A stretch of 64,000 bases of DNA from Prevotella sp. oral taxon 475. Lineage in GTDB: Bacteria > Bacteroidota > Bacteroidia > Bacteroidales > Bacteroidaceae. Position numbers and translations under genes: made by a program. Under the pieces are notes generated by a model that was not told the origin of the DNA, did not search any database, and saw nothing but the letters and a program-made list of their open reading frames with translations. The stretch covers positions 186,001 through 250,000 of the forward strand of contig NZ_CP072334.1 in assembly GCF_018127805.1 (NCBI RefSeq), given 5' to 3'. The number at the start of each line of letters is the position of its first letter. Positions within the stretch are counted from its first letter, which is position 1. Positions 46,060 through 55,279 of this stretch are shown in pieces.

Positions 46060-49000
46060 ATGGAAAAACAAAACAACTGCTGCAAGAGTTTTGTCGCTTG
46101 TCTCGGTGTGCTTTGTGTCTTATGGCTGCTCGTCGGTCAGGCTCATGCACAGAATCAAGGCTTCGACGACTGGAAAAACACGCCCGTGACGCTGCGTGTA
46201 AGCAACGAACCACTCGGTGCGGTGCTTGAAAAAGTGGTGAAGAAAGCTGATGCCACCATCGAATTTCAAGAGGTGACACTCGTGGGAATCACCCGTCCTA
46301 CAACGCTGAATGTGAAAGATGTTCCGCTGGATAAGGTTTTGGGCCAATTGATAGGCGACCAAAACGTGAGGATTCGCTATGAAGGCGGTCGCCATGTGGT
46401 GATTGCTGCCTACGAAAAAGAAGCCGACGAGAAGGATATGCTTCGCATTGGCGGTATTGTTACCGATGCTAAGACCCACGAAACACTGGTGGGGGCTACC
46501 GTGATGGTGACCGATGGCACGAAGACGGGCGGCACTAAGGGAAGCATCACCGACGTAAACGGTAAGTTTTCACTGCAGGTTCCACGCAAGGCCTCTATCA
46601 AAATATCGTATATGGGCTATGAGTCGACATCGCTGCAAATCACCCGTAGCAACCTCAATATGAAGGTGGCACTCAAGGCCGATGGGCAAATGGTGGACGA
46701 AGTGGTGGTGACGGGACTGAGCAAACGCAGCAAATCGAGCTTTACAGGCAATTATGTGTCGGTGAAAGGAGAAGACTTGCGCAAGCTGAATCCGAATAAT
46801 ATCCTGAAGAGTTTGCAGTTCTACGATCCCAGTTTTAAGGTGTTAGAAAACAATTCCCGTGGTTCCGACCCCAATGCTCAACCCGAATTCCTCATTCGCG
46901 GCGACCAAAACCTGGGTACAACGGCCTCGCTAAACAGCATGGATCTGCTGCTCGACAACGTCTCGAGCAGGCCCAATACACCGCTATTCGTGCTCGATGG
47001 ATTCATCGTTTCGATGAGTAGGGTGCTTCAACTCGACCCCGAACGCATCGAAAATGTCACCATTCTCAAGGATGCCGCTGCTACGGCGATCTACGGTTCT
47101 CGGGCTTCTAACGGCGTAGTGGTCATCGAAACGAGGGTGGCTCCTGATGGTGTGCTGTCGGTTAGCTACAATGGGGGCATTACGGTTCAGGCTCCCGATC
47201 TTACCGATTATAAGCTGATGAATGCCCGGGAGAAGCTTCAGATGGAATGGGATGCGGGTGTCTACGATCCCAATAACGCCAAAAGCATGAACCGTTACAA
47301 CCAACTGCTGCGCAATGTGCTGGCCGGTGTGGATACGTATTGGCTGAGTAAGCCGTTGAGAACGGCCGTGATGCATCGCCATTCGCTGTCGGCTGCGGGC
47401 GGAACAGAGGCCTTCCGCTACAGTCTCGACCTGAATGCAGCGTTCAATCCGGGCGTGATGAAAGGGTCGGAACAAAACACCAAGAGTCTAAACTTCAATA
47501 TGACGTATCGCAAGGAGGATGTAACCATCGGGGCAAGTCTCAACTTGGCGGAGAGCGGAGGACATAACTCGCCTTACGGTTCGTTCTCGGAATATACGCG
47601 AGTGAACCCCTATTACCGTCCCACGAACGAGTTTGGAGAGTATCTCAGACAGCTTGATAACCACACAGGATCGGGCAGTGTGCCTATCGCTAACCCGCTT
47701 TACAATGCCAATGTGGGCATCAAAGATTTGACCAGTAACACCAATATCACAGCCAATCTCAATCTGGAGTACCGACTGTTGAAGAATCTTCGCATCACCG
47801 AAAGTCTGTCTTACCTGCGCGGTATGGCCCGAACGGAAAACTTTCTTCCGGCTAATCATACTTCGTTCTTGCCCGAACTGGACAAGACTTTACGAGGAAG
47901 CTACACCAAGAATACGGGAGAAATGATGTCGTGGTCGAGTAATTTGGGCATCAATTACAACCTGGCCATCAAGCAACATCTGCTGAGTGTGTTCGGAAAC
48001 TGGACGCTTAGCGAAGACAGAAGCAACTATGTGAACCTCTCGGCAAAGGGCTATCCTGACCCACATATGGATGATTTCATCTTCGGAAACAAGATGATGA
48101 CCAGTCCAAGCGGTTCGGAATCGATCTCCCGTTCGATGGGTTTGATCACGCAATTGTCCTATAGTTACGATAATAAATATTCGGTAGACGTGAACGTCAG
48201 CAGTGAAATTACTTCGCGTTATGCCGACCACAGTCTTACGCCTTTTTGGAGTGTGGGAGCCAGATGGAATGCTCATCGCGAGAAATGGCTGGCTGGAAGG
48301 GTATCCAACTTAGTGTTCAGAGCCACCTATGGCGTAACGGGTGCACAGAATTCGAGCCCTGCCGACGCAATAGAATACTACACTTTCAGTAGCACAATGC
48401 GGCCATATACCTCGTTTTCTACCCTCGGTGCGGTGCTCTCCAGACTCAATAACCCCGACATTAAGTGGACAAAGACCGATAATATGAGCTTGGGTGTAGA
48501 TGTAGGAATGTGGAAAAATCGCATCAATCTCACCTTTAATTACTATAATAACATCAGCCGACAGCTGCTCACCAACTACGATTTGGCACCATCTACAGGC
48601 TTTGAGTCGCAGTATATCAATGCTGGCGAACTGCAAAACCGCGGTTTCGATGCTACATTGAACATCATAGCGTGGCAGAATCTCAGAAAACAATTCTACT
48701 GGACGCTGGCTGTGGGGATGAACCACAACCGCAATAAGATTCGTAAAATCTCGGATTATCTACGCAAGATGAACGAAGAACAGCTTCGATCGGCTTCCGC
48801 TCCGCTGCCCGTTTATCAAGAAGGCAAGTCGACGACAACCTATTATGCCGTTCGATCTCTTGGCATAGACCCGATGACAGGCAAAGAGGTTTTCCTCACA
48901 AAGAATGGAGAAAAGACCTTTGTTTGGAACTCAGCAGACAAGGTTCCGGTAGGAGACACGACACCGAAGGTGAGCGGAACAATCAGTTCTTCGGTGAATT

Positions 49001-49428
49001 GGCGCGACTTTTCGTGCACGCTCGGCTTCGTTTACAGGTGGGGAGGCATTGTATATAATCAAACCTTGGTAGACAAAATTGAGAACAGCAACATCGCTTA
49101 CAACCTCGATCGCCGTGCGGCAGAAGACCGTTGGCGTCGTCCGGGGAACGTTGTCAGATATAAAAAGATAGACCTGAACGGTTCGCAAACGCCCGCATCG
49201 GATCGCTTTATTATGAAAGACAACGAGCTGAAGTTGGCCAGTCTCAACATCGGTTATCGTTTTAAGCAAACCGAATACAAGCTGTTGAGCCGGCTGAACA
49301 TCGACGTGCTCTCGCTCAACTTCACCACCAACGACCTTCTTCGCTTCTCGACTGTCAAGATGGAGCGAGGCTTAGGCTATCCCTTCTCGCGTTCTTACTC
49401 TCTCTCTTTCTCTGTCATCTTTAAGTAA
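46060..49428 (+). CDS. SusC/RagA-family TonB-dependent outer-membrane transporter with STN domain
   Basis: The 1122-residue protein has a signal peptide (about 1-31), an STN secretin/TonB short N-terminal domain (about 38-100, VTLRVSNEPLGAVLEKVV), a carboxypeptidase-D-like domain (about 107-190, IGGIVTDAKTHETLVGATV), the SusC marker DEVVVTGLSKRSKSSFTG, a plug (about 200-350, with VLDGFIVS and ILKDAAATAIYGSRASNGVVVIET) and a barrel ending in a terminal strand with Phe (SYSLSFSVIFK). With the SusD partner it takes up a nutrient driven by TonB. STN domains can signal to FecR-like anti-sigma factors, but none lies next to this gene. Confidence 0.95.
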   Translation: MEKQNNCCKSFVACLGVLCVLWLLVGQAHAQNQGFDDWKNTPVTLRVSNEPLGAVLEKVVKKADATIEFQEVTLVGITRPTTLNVKDVPLDKVLGQLIGDQNVRIRYEGGRHVVIAAYEKEADEKDMLRIGGIVTDAKTHETLVGATVMVTDGTKTGGTKGSITDVNGKFSLQVPRKASIKISYMGYESTSLQITRSNLNMKVALKADGQMVDEVVVTGLSKRSKSSFTGNYVSVKGEDLRKLNPNNILKSLQFYDPSFKVLENNSRGSDPNAQPEFLIRGDQNLGTTASLNSMDLLLDNVSSRPNTPLFVLDGFIVSMSRVLQLDPERIENVTILKDAAATAIYGSRASNGVVVIETRVAPDGVLSVSYNGGITVQAPDLTDYKLMNAREKLQMEWDAGVYDPNNAKSMNRYNQLLRNVLAGVDTYWLSKPLRTAVMHRHSLSAAGGTEAFRYSLDLNAAFNPGVMKGSEQNTKSLNFNMTYRKEDVTIGASLNLAESGGHNSPYGSFSEYTRVNPYYRPTNEFGEYLRQLDNHTGSGSVPIANPLYNANVGIKDLTSNTNITANLNLEYRLLKNLRITESLSYLRGMARTENFLPANHTSFLPELDKTLRGSYTKNTGEMMSWSSNLGINYNLAIKQHLLSVFGNWTLSEDRSNYVNLSAKGYPDPHMDDFIFGNKMMTSPSGSESISRSMGLITQLSYSYDNKYSVDVNVSSEITSRYADHSLTPFWSVGARWNAHREKWLAGRVSNLVFRATYGVTGAQNSSPADAIEYYTFSSTMRPYTSFSTLGAVLSRLNNPDIKWTKTDNMSLGVDVGMWKNRINLTFNYYNNISRQLLTNYDLAPSTGFESQYINAGELQNRGFDATLNIIAWQNLRKQFYWTLAVGMNHNRNKIRKISDYLRKMNEEQLRSASAPLPVYQEGKSTTTYYAVRSLGIDPMTGKEVFLTKNGEKTFVWNSADKVPVGDTTPKVSGTISSSVNWRDFSCTLGFVYRWGGIVYNQTLVDKIENSNIAYNLDRRAAEDRWRRPGNVVRYKKIDLNGSQTPASDRFIMKDNELKLASLNIGYRFKQTEYKLLSRLNIDVLSLNFTTNDLLRFSTVKMERGLGYPFSRSYSLSFSVIFK

Positions 49429-49437
49429 TACAGCCCT

Positions 49438-50913
49438 ATGAAACCATCGAATCTCTATACATTATTATATAGCACCTGCCGAATCGGCGTGTGCACGTTG
49501 GTCGTTTGCCTTTCGACAGCTTGTTCGGATTGGTTTGATACCAGTCCCAAGACCGACCTGACAGCCGAGAAACTCTTCTCCACCGAAGCTGGTTTCGAGA
49601 GTGCACTCACCGGAATCTACCTCTCGATGGTAGACGGAGGAGCTTATGGAGACAACATGTCGTTCGGCCTACTCGATCAGTTGGCGCAGCAATACGACTA
49701 TATTCCCGACGGAGCCAACGACCGAGCCGCCATCTACAACTATGCAACGGCCACCTCGGACGGGTTCCGAACCAAGCAGAAAATCGCCCAGTCCTGGCTC
49801 AAGCTCTACAACATCATCGCCAATAGCAACAATCTTCTCAAGTGGCTCGACAAGAAAGGAGAATCCGTCGTGCGCAATGTCACCACCCGGAACACCTATC
49901 GTGCAGAGGCACTTGCAGTGCGTGCGTATTGTCATTTCGACCTGCTCAGAGCCTGGGGGCCCTGGAACTACCGCTCCGATGCAGCCGCTCCGAAAACGCT
50001 CAGCGTGCCTTACAGAACCGTGGCAGACAAATCCAAGCAGCCGCTTCTGCCCGCAAAAGAACTGATTGAGCATGTCTTGGCCGACCTGAAAGAAGCCAAA
50101 GAACTGCTCTCTGCCGAGAAAACGCTGCGTTTGGAAGGAAGCCAACGGCAGTATCGCTTCAACTATCACGCCGTGAACGCCCTTCTGGCGCGCGTCTATT
50201 GCTATGCCAACGATGCGCCGAACGCCATTGCCTGCGCGCAAGACGTCATCGATCATTGTGGGTTAGAACTCAGTTCCAACAACCTCGACGACCCTATTCT
50301 CTTCTCCGAGTGCCTCTGTGCTGTCAACATGTATCAGATGTCGAAAACCCTTTCCTCGCATTGGGCAGACGGAGAGAAGTACACCAGTCAGTACTTCATT
50401 CGTTCCGAGCGATTCAACAGCTACTTCGAAGTTTCGGGAAGTCGGCGTGAAGACATGCGCACAAAGAGCACAGCGTTCTACGAACACGCCGCCACGAAGA
50501 TGGCCCTGTCGCGCAAATACAACACCAATGCCAAGGAAGTGATTCCCCTCATCCGTCTACCCGAGATGTATTACATCCTTTGTGAGATGACCGCCGACCT
50601 TAACCAAGCAGCCAAATACTTGAATGCCGTGCGCAATAAACGCGGCTATTCCAAGTCGCTCAACGAGCGATTCACCACCGAAGCCAGTCGTCTCACCACC
50701 TTAGACAAAGAGTTTCGCAAAGAGTTTTACGCCGAAGGGCAATACTGGTTCTTTCTGAAACGTCACGGCATCACCGCCCTTCCCTATGCCACCGACATCA
50801 CCCTGTCGAAAGAACGCTACGTCTTCCCTCTCCCCGATGCCGAAAAAGAATATGGATGGACAGCCTCTCACGATGCGCAGAACGGGTCGAACACGCCGTC
50901 CTCCAACCCTTAA
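49438..50913 (+). CDS. SusD/RagB-family surface lipoprotein
   Basis: The 491-residue lipoprotein has a signal peptide with lipobox cysteine at about 29 (VVCLSTACSDW). The SusD pattern is visible: LFSTEAGFESALTGIYLSM near the start, TYRAEALAVRAYCHFDLLRAWGP (TPR region), and at the end YLNAVRNKRGYSKSL and EFRKEFYAEGQYWFFLKRHG. It forms the lid on the SusC barrel and binds the substrate. It starts 9 bp after susC. Confidence 0.95.
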   Translation: MKPSNLYTLLYSTCRIGVCTLVVCLSTACSDWFDTSPKTDLTAEKLFSTEAGFESALTGIYLSMVDGGAYGDNMSFGLLDQLAQQYDYIPDGANDRAAIYNYATATSDGFRTKQKIAQSWLKLYNIIANSNNLLKWLDKKGESVVRNVTTRNTYRAEALAVRAYCHFDLLRAWGPWNYRSDAAAPKTLSVPYRTVADKSKQPLLPAKELIEHVLADLKEAKELLSAEKTLRLEGSQRQYRFNYHAVNALLARVYCYANDAPNAIACAQDVIDHCGLELSSNNLDDPILFSECLCAVNMYQMSKTLSSHWADGEKYTSQYFIRSERFNSYFEVSGSRREDMRTKSTAFYEHAATKMALSRKYNTNAKEVIPLIRLPEMYYILCEMTADLNQAAKYLNAVRNKRGYSKSLNERFTTEASRLTTLDKEFRKEFYAEGQYWFFLKRHGITALPYATDITLSKERYVFPLPDAEKEYGWTASHDAQNGSNTPSSNP

Positions 50914-50927
50914 AACCGATGGTCAAG

Positions 50928-52202
50928 ATGAAAAATAAAAAGATTTATGTTGCTGCGGCCGCACTGTGCTGCATGCTTTCGTTCTCCTGCAAGGAAGAAA
51001 CCATAGGGGTATATGCCCCGAATAGCGATGGCGTCTACTTCAGTTATCCCACGAAAGAGGCCCTGAACGCCACCGTCAACTTTGCCGACTCGATACTCAC
51101 GCAACCCCAAGAGATTGCTGTGACGCTGAAACTGAAACTCATGGGCTATGCTGCCGATCATCCCAGGAAGGTAGTTCTCAAGTCGAGAGCTGTGCAGGGC
51201 GTAGCCGAAGCCAAGGTTTTGTTCCCCGAGATCGTGTTCCAGCCCAACGAGTTCGACAAGGAAATTCGCGTCAAGGCCCAGCGTCCTACGCTGGTAGACT
51301 CCACCTTCCAGGCCCAGGTATACATTGACAGCGAAGATGCCGAGTCGCAAATCGGACCGGGCATCAAAGACTTTCAAACCTTCACCCTCCACGTCAAAGA
51401 GACCTATCGCAAGCCCGAGAGATGGGATCAGATGGCCTTGGGCTATTTAGGGCCTTGGTCGGCAGCGAAGCAAATCTTGATGGTGAGGCTCTCGGGTCGC
51501 AATGATTTCTACACCTCGCCCGACTATTACCAGTTTGTTCGTTGGAATTTGGCCGCCATAGACAGTCTTCGTCGCCAGCAAAAAGCCGCCCCGTCGACAC
51601 CCATCACCATCGACATCCCCTTCACCAACGACAACACCTATGCCCAGCCCTGGTATTGGACATCGCTCCAAACCACCTATTTAGGCACCTATCAGAGTAG
51701 CGCTTTCGTGGGGTTGTGCAACGATTTAGACATTACCACCGCCAATGAATACGCGCAATTGGGTGGCGATGAGGCCTCGATGAAGGCCATGAACCTGCGT
51801 GCCGTGCACCAGATGATGTTGAAATACAACACCTATTACCAGGACGGATGGCGCGCTGGCAACTCCTATAAAGGCAGTTTCTACATCCCCATGCTGCCCC
51901 ATACGGCCTACGAGCTGGTGCAACCGCAGGCCTGGAAAGACGAACAGGGTGGCAAAACGATGATCGAAAAGTATTACGGGCCCTATTCGGAGCAGAAATA
52001 TAAGTTCATGATAGACGTCTGGCTCGAACATAAGGGGGCCGACTTCGTGCTCAATCAGCTCTTCCCCGTGATGAACGAGTGGGGCAATGTGCACTGGGAC
52101 GACACCCTCGGAGGCGAAGATGCCATCAAAGCCTGCAACCAACTCTTCAGGCAAAAAGCCGCTCTGGGCAGCTATGATTTCAGCTTTCCGACGGTTCCAT
52201 GA
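50928..52202 (+). CDS. DUF4843-like surface lipoprotein
   Basis: The 424-residue protein starts MKNKKIYVAAAALCCMLSFS followed by lipobox Cys21. The N-terminal part (about 28-170: VYFSYPTKEALNATVNFA, FQPNEFDKEIRVKAQRP) fits the DUF4843 family found after SusD genes; the rest holds a helical region with Trp- and Tyr-rich segments. I infer an accessory subunit on the SusCD complex. It begins 14 bp after susD; an ATG at 50919 is a possible alternative start. Confidence 0.8.
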   Translation: MKNKKIYVAAAALCCMLSFSCKEETIGVYAPNSDGVYFSYPTKEALNATVNFADSILTQPQEIAVTLKLKLMGYAADHPRKVVLKSRAVQGVAEAKVLFPEIVFQPNEFDKEIRVKAQRPTLVDSTFQAQVYIDSEDAESQIGPGIKDFQTFTLHVKETYRKPERWDQMALGYLGPWSAAKQILMVRLSGRNDFYTSPDYYQFVRWNLAAIDSLRRQQKAAPSTPITIDIPFTNDNTYAQPWYWTSLQTTYLGTYQSSAFVGLCNDLDITTANEYAQLGGDEASMKAMNLRAVHQMMLKYNTYYQDGWRAGNSYKGSFYIPMLPHTAYELVQPQAWKDEQGGKTMIEKYYGPYSEQKYKFMIDVWLEHKGADFVLNQLFPVMNEWGNVHWDDTLGGEDAIKACNQLFRQKAALGSYDFSFPTVP

Positions 52203-52238
52203 AAGAGTCTGACAATCAGAGGCTTACATAACGCCATG

Positions 52239-52343
52239 CAAAAGCTTAGCTTTCGCACATCAAAAGCTAAGAAAACGCACGGCGAAAGCTAAGAAAATGC
52301 ATCGCAAAAGCTAAGAGACGGACAGGCGAAAGCCGAAAGACGC
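52239..52343 (+). repeat. 22-bp repeat cluster H inside the SusCD operon
   Basis: A palindromic unit CAAAAGCTTAGCTTTCG at 52239 is followed by units at 52261, 52283, 52305 and a degenerate one at 52327, all in 22-bp register, with spacers CACAT, CACGG, CATCG and GACAGG. It separates the DUF4843-like and PKD-like lipoprotein genes, which are otherwise parts of one locus. Confidence 0.88.
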
Positions 52344-52392
52344 CTCGCCGAATCTCTCTCATCATCATTCATCCACATTAAAATCCATTCTT

Positions 52393-54087
52393 ATGAACCG
52401 AAAGACGATATGCCTGCTGGCCCTCGTTGCCGCCCTCTCTTCTTGCTATGAAGATAAGGGGAACTACGATTACAACTTCAGTGGGATGAACTCTATCGAC
52501 ACGTTGGTTTTCTCTCCGGCGGCCGTCGAGATGCTCTCCGGGCCCACGATAGAGTTCACACAGGCCCTCACCGCTGCCGATACGCACAAGCGCATCGAAG
52601 TGCAAGTGGGGCAATCGCTGCAAAATAACCTTGAACAACTGGACTTCCGGTGGATCAAAATCTACCAGAAAGACAAGCAAACCATCCGCGATACCCTCAC
52701 CACCAAGGGTTATCTCGACATCGAACTGCCGGTGGGTGCACCTGCCAGTTTCAGCATCCGTTTACAGGTGTACGATCGGACGACGGGTCTTTCGCGCTAC
52801 GAGAACTTCACCGTGGCCACCCGTCCTATCTTCAAAAACAGCCTTTTCTTCCTTCACGGCAAGGCGGGCAGTGTGCGTTTGGGCAACATCGAGACCGTGG
52901 GTGCTCAGACCAACGTGCGCGGAGACGCCTATCGACTGGTGCATCCCGAAGAGGCCAATCCCTTTACGGATGCCTATCGGCTGATGTTTCAATATGGACT
53001 GGTGGCCGAGGGGCGCGATTTTGTCAAGACACACAACTTCATTGCGTTCATCAACAACGGCACAGCGAAGACGTATGACCCCTTCGGACTGAAGCCACGC
53101 TTCACGTCTTATAAAGATTTTGTGGTGCCCTTCAGTGCTCAAGGGGCATTTATTCCGGACAAAATGGGCATGGTGGGCGACCCCTCCAACCAGTCGGACT
53201 TCTACTATCTTTTAGCCAAAGACGGGCGTTTCATCACCGCCCGCACCATTCCCGCTTTCAAATTCCCGGCCACAGAGGGCTCCGTGGGGGGCTATCAGGT
53301 GACGGCTGCCGCCATCACCGCTGCCGAATTTGTGATGTGGGATGCTCGTAACAATCGCTTTCTGCACGTCAACAAAGACGACGGATACGGCATTTGGATG
53401 GAAAGACAAGCCTATGAGGCACAGCTCAACAACCCTGTTTTAGATGCGCATGTCGACTTTTCGGGGCTCAAAAACGGACTGTCGCCCGTGGGAAAGAAAG
53501 CTCTCTACGGTTTCATTCAGTATCGCGAAAACTATGAGAAGGCCACACCCTACTTCATTTTCTGCGATGCCGCCGAACAAAACTATTATCTCTACCAGCT
53601 CACCTCCACCGCATCAAGCGATGGAAAAGATGATGGCGGCAGCAGCGATGCCCCTGCCTACACCATCAAGGGGCAGCGGTTGGAGGGCTTTTCGCCTTCA
53701 CTCAAGTCCACGATTTTGTATAATACGTGGTTCAGCACCAACTATGTGTTCTACGCTGATGGAGCGGATGTGGTGCGTTACAATGTGAACAATGGCGACA
53801 AAACCGTGCTTTACAGCGCTCCCGACGGCTATACCATCTCTTGTTTGAAATTCCGTTCGGACGACATCTTTATCTATTCGGCCGACCTGGGACGCTATCT
53901 CACCATCGGAATGAATAAAGGAGCAAACGGTGCCATTGCCGAAATCAAACTCAATACGGCCTCGGACGTGGACGAAAGCTTTGCCGCCACCTTCCACGAT
54001 ACCGACTCCGACGGGCAGAAACTGGGTCCTATCCTCGACGTTCAGTTTGTGCGCGAGTATTCTTATCAACTTCCACCACAACATTAA
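52393..54087 (+). CDS. PKD-like family surface lipoprotein
   Basis: The 564-residue protein has a lipobox at Cys18 (LVAALSSCYEDKGNYDY). The EDKGNYDY start and the following beta-rich domain (about 30-150, with QALTAADTHKRIEVQV and FRWIKIYQ) match the PKD-like family lipoproteins found in SusCD loci. The C-terminal part has propeller-like segments (FVMWDARNNRFLHVN, DDIFIYSADLGRYLTIG). It is probably a surface subunit assisting the SusCD transporter. It ends 1 bp before the TlpA-like gene. Confidence 0.82.
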   Translation: MNRKTICLLALVAALSSCYEDKGNYDYNFSGMNSIDTLVFSPAAVEMLSGPTIEFTQALTAADTHKRIEVQVGQSLQNNLEQLDFRWIKIYQKDKQTIRDTLTTKGYLDIELPVGAPASFSIRLQVYDRTTGLSRYENFTVATRPIFKNSLFFLHGKAGSVRLGNIETVGAQTNVRGDAYRLVHPEEANPFTDAYRLMFQYGLVAEGRDFVKTHNFIAFINNGTAKTYDPFGLKPRFTSYKDFVVPFSAQGAFIPDKMGMVGDPSNQSDFYYLLAKDGRFITARTIPAFKFPATEGSVGGYQVTAAAITAAEFVMWDARNNRFLHVNKDDGYGIWMERQAYEAQLNNPVLDAHVDFSGLKNGLSPVGKKALYGFIQYRENYEKATPYFIFCDAAEQNYYLYQLTSTASSDGKDDGGSSDAPAYTIKGQRLEGFSPSLKSTILYNTWFSTNYVFYADGADVVRYNVNNGDKTVLYSAPDGYTISCLKFRSDDIFIYSADLGRYLTIGMNKGANGAIAEIKLNTASDVDESFAATFHDTDSDGQKLGPILDVQFVREYSYQLPPQH

Positions 54088-54088
54088 A

Positions 54089-55189
54089 ATGAGAAAACAG
54101 CTTTTCATCTCACTGCTCCTGTTCCTCGTCGGTGTGGCTCATGCCCAGCAGACAGGTAGCATCGAAGGTCGAGTAGAGGGCCTTGCGGAAGGCCAATTGC
54201 ATCTGTCCGTGCGCATCTCCGAGAGTCGTTGGGACACGCTTTGCACCGTTCCTTTCAACGCTTCGGGCTTTTCAATGCGGAATATCAAGGTCGACGAGCC
54301 GCTGCCAGCCTGTCTCTCGGTAGACGGTTATCAAGGAGGCTTCTTCTTTTTTATAGAACCTGGCACCGCCTATCGCGCCTTGTTGCGCGACGGTGAGGGG
54401 TGGTTTGTACGCGGAAAGGGGCTTCAAGACCGGCAAATGGCTTATCAACAAACCTGCAAAACCCTCTTGCAGGCCCAGGCAAAGCTGCAACATGTGGCCG
54501 ACAGTCTTCAAAAAGCATTGCGCTATGGCAGTGCCAGCCGTGTCAACGACACCATTGCACAGCTGCGCAAAGAGCAAGAAAACCTGCGCCAACATTTCCT
54601 TTCTGCCAACGATAATCTTCTCTCGGCCCACCTGTTTTTACAGCAGGTTGAGGCCAAGGATGCCCCTTTGGCTGTTTGCCAACAGCTGTATGCACAGTTG
54701 GGCGATGGGGCAAAGCAAAGTCGTAGCGGCGTGATCTTGCAGCAACGCATCAACCGATTGTCGATGGTCAGCCAGGGAAGCCAGGCTCCAGACTTCACTT
54801 TGCCCACGCTTTCGGGTGGAGAATTCACGCTCAGTAAGATGAAGGGACGGGTGAAAATCGTCGATTTCTGGGCTTCATGGTGCGGTCCTTGCCGGCTCAA
54901 CAACCCCGTTTTGCGGCAGCTTTACGCCGATTTTCATACGCAGGGGCTTGAAATCGTGAATGTGTCTCTCGATGAAAACCGAGGTCGTTGGGCAGAGGCC
55001 GTGAAGAAAGATGGGCTCAGTTGGACGCAGGTTTCTTCTCTGAAAGGTTGGAAAGACGAAGTGGCCAAACGCTATAGTGTCACCGCCATTCCCGCCATCT
55101 TTGTGCTCGATGCCGACAATCGCATTGTGGCCACGGGGCTACATGGCGAAAGTCTCAAGTCGTTCGTCACGTCTTTATTCAACAAATAA
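54089..55189 (+). CDS. Exported TlpA-like thioredoxin protein of the SusCD locus
   Basis: The 367-residue protein has a signal peptide (about 1-19, ending AHAQ), a DUF4369-type beta domain (about 22-110), a helical linker (about 115-220) and a thioredoxin domain (about 230-367) with CGPC at 265-268 in FWASWCGPCRLNNP and the cis-proline segment AIPAIFVLDAD. It should reduce or isomerise disulfides outside the cytoplasm. I start at MRKQLFISLLLF; upstream in-frame codons lie within the PKD-like gene. The 1-bp gap to that gene suggests coupled translation. Confidence 0.88.
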   Translation: MRKQLFISLLLFLVGVAHAQQTGSIEGRVEGLAEGQLHLSVRISESRWDTLCTVPFNASGFSMRNIKVDEPLPACLSVDGYQGGFFFFIEPGTAYRALLRDGEGWFVRGKGLQDRQMAYQQTCKTLLQAQAKLQHVADSLQKALRYGSASRVNDTIAQLRKEQENLRQHFLSANDNLLSAHLFLQQVEAKDAPLAVCQQLYAQLGDGAKQSRSGVILQQRINRLSMVSQGSQAPDFTLPTLSGGEFTLSKMKGRVKIVDFWASWCGPCRLNNPVLRQLYADFHTQGLEIVNVSLDENRGRWAEAVKKDGLSWTQVSSLKGWKDEVAKRYSVTAIPAIFVLDADNRIVATGLHGESLKSFVTSLFNK

Positions 55190-55202
55190 AACTTGATCGG
55201 TG

Positions 55203-55273
55203 GTGAAGAAGCCCGGCAGTGCGGGGCGATTCTTCACTGCTGGTTTGTGTAAACAGGAAAAAACAACAAACCA
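55203..55273 (+). promoter_or_regulatory. Two consecutive hairpins before the double-thioredoxin gene
   Basis: GTGAAGAA (55203-55210) pairs with TTCTTCAC (55230-55237), with an inner GCCC/GGGC stem; then TGGTTTGT (55241-55248) pairs with ACAAACCA (55266-55273), 7 bp before the ATG at 55280. No T-run follows the first stem. They could tune expression between the two thioredoxin genes. Confidence 0.4.
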
Positions 55274-55279
55274 TTTATA

